Below are positions 63,201 to 64,000 of a stretch of 64,000 nucleotides of DNA, one piece after another. Made by a program: the position numbers and the translations under genes. The stretch covers positions 1,684,495,127-1,684,559,126 of the forward strand of contig CM062818.1 in NCBI GenBank assembly GCA_031772625.1, in the 5' to 3' direction. Positions within the stretch are counted from its first letter, which is position 1, and every line of letters begins with the position of its first letter. Source of the DNA: Pinus tabuliformis (taxonomy: Eukaryota > Streptophyta > Pinopsida > Pinales > Pinaceae). The notes under the pieces were generated by a model. The model was not told the DNA's origin. It worked only from the letters and a program-made list of their open reading frames with translations, and did no database searches.

Positions 63201-64000
63201 CTATGACTATGCCACCTACATATCAGACAAGATTCATGAGCAATTGATGAATTTGAGGAGAGATAGGATGTTCAGATACACCTCCTACATTTACCATTTG
63301 ATCTTGTACCATCAACATGAGAAATTTCATTTTTCAATCAAAAGAATGGATGCCCAAGGCAATCCCAGATCAGTGGTCTATTGGTCTTCTGTCTTCTACA
63401 CTAGACCTGAGTCTCCATACACTTACTGTGAATTCATGGATCTGTTCATCCATCCAGCTATAGCAATGCTGATGAGCTCACCTCCTCCGAGACTCACTGA
63501 TGACATGCAGAGAATTCTTCAGCTGTCCAAAGCTTACAGCATTGGGGATTGGTACTTCTACCAAAACCACACTGTCATCAGGATATATGGGTGTGATCTA
63601 CCTCCATTCAGATTACCTAAGTATGTGCCTATGAGGCTATTTTCCCTAGAGTACTTAAGGCAATTTGGCAGAGTTGATGTGCTTCACTTTTTAGGAAAAG
63701 GAAAAATAGCACAGTTGAAGGTGAAAAGCCAACTTGGCCATTTTATCTATAACGAGAGGGAGCAAGGATGGAGGGAAGCAGAGAGAATGCTTGAGGCCCT
63801 TGGCCTGCAAACCAGTTTCCTATGGGCACCCTATGACCCTAATCATTTCATATCTATGAGGAGGCTCAAATATAAGTTATCTGCCTATGATCACCATAGT
63901 ATCCTCACATTGAAAAATATGCAAACCAAGACAAATGGAGGAGAGGGACCTTAGAAGAGCCCATGTCACAAGAAGAGCTAAACAAGAGGCACTAAGGAAT
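60233..64000 (+). repeat. Element D 3' LTR, first 3.77 kb (continues beyond window)
   Basis: It starts TGTTAGCTACC and follows 46099 onward base for base with scattered differences, including TATA (62176) and the ORF start (62577). It carries a 20-base segment near 61515-61534 missing from the 5' copy. Many other differences are single-base shortenings of homopolymers. The expected LTR end would be near 67570. Confidence 0.8.
62577..64000 (+). pseudogene. Second copy of the LTR-encoded protein (3' LTR), frameshifted and cut by the window end
   Basis: Same protein as 48433-50085, with high identity. One-base deletions relative to copy 1 occur near 62627 (AAAGG to AAAG), 62929 (GCTTTACC to GCTTACC), 63903 (ATCCCTC to ATCCTC) and 63988 (GAGGGCAC to GAGGCAC). 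They split it into the frames 62577 to about 62625, 62627-62928 and 62930-63903. All are in short homopolymers, so some may be sequence errors and not real lesions. Confidence 0.7.

Larger units (their letters stand above)
46099..64000 (+). mobile_element. Element D: giant Tat/Ogre-like Ty3/gypsy with about 7.3-kb protein-coding LTRs
   Basis: 5' LTR 46099-53434, primer site 53439-53456, gag-protease-RNase H-RT-RNase H-integrase 53986-60030, and a 3' LTR starting at 60233 and running beyond the window. Bases 60233-64000 repeat 46099 to about 49860, including the first 430-odd codons of the LTR ORF. If the LTR ends correspond, the element is about 21.5 kb. The presumed target duplication is ggcta (46094-46098). 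No textbook polypurine tract stands before 60233 (the strand reads ATGTGGAGCCAC), which is the weakest point of the model. Confidence 0.75.

Noticed and set aside
60233-64000. Start of a second, tandem copy of element D sharing one LTR, as in copia array F
   Set aside because: This would also explain the repeated ORF, but it needs a primer site between the LTR and the ORF; none is seen near 48350-48430 or 62490-62570. The primer site and TAACA end lie after the ORF at 53434. Only sequence beyond 64000 can settle it.

Overview
The window is eukaryotic, plant-type repetitive DNA. Almost all of it is LTR retrotransposons nested inside one another, with no intact cellular gene, rRNA or tRNA gene. 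The protein families (Ty3/gypsy Athila-like and Tat/Ogre-like, a chromovirus-like gag, and Ty1/copia), very long LTRs and deep nesting suggest a seed plant with a large genome. A gymnosperm is possible, but the sequence alone does not prove it.

Layout. 1-3607: flanking DNA with a broken coiled-coil coding fragment (minus, 1-332) and a SINE-like unit with A and B boxes (about 1701-1800). 3608-31194: element A, a decayed Athila-like element on the minus strand with a tRNA-Asp-type primer site at 31023-31040, gag, pol lacking half of RT, and an extra ORF after pol. It is interrupted by (i) F, 5534-18193, a Ty1/copia tandem array LTR-internal-LTR-internal-LTR flanked by one target duplication (gactt), whose first LTR holds a solo LTR, G (6410-7459, TSD ataat); and (ii) E, 18822-22181, a complete 3.36-kb non-autonomous element (TSD ctaat) whose single ORF fuses gag, protease and the integrase C-terminus. 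31195-35522: element B, plus strand, Athila-like, inserted in the 5' LTR of A. 35523-46098: element C, plus strand, Athila-like, inserted in the protease-proximal region of B, with a nearly readable gag-pol and an extra 3' ORF. 46099 to beyond the window end: element D, plus strand, Tat/Ogre-like, inserted in the 3' ORF of C.

The most unusual object is D. Its LTR appears to be about 7.3 kb (46099-53434; TGTTA...TAACA), followed by a primer site resembling tRNA-Arg (53439-53456) and then gag-pol. Inside the LTR, between a TATA box (48032) and a polyadenylation signal (52666), lies a coding region of roughly 1,300 codons: a 550-aa open N-terminal block and a decayed coiled-coil tail. The same block starts again in the 3' LTR (60233 onward), which runs off the window. 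The polyprotein of D also has an unusual order, protease - second RNase H - RT - eroded RNase H - integrase.

How the parts relate: A, B and C are cousins (same primer-site type, same gag, double CCHC-like knuckles). A and C both carry a third ORF after pol, encoding a globular domain plus a charged, coiled-coil, NLS-rich tail and no membrane segment. The LTR-borne ORF of D has the same overall design in a different genomic position. All insertion junctions were placed by eye from TG/CA ends, short target duplications, primer sites and comparison of repeat copies.
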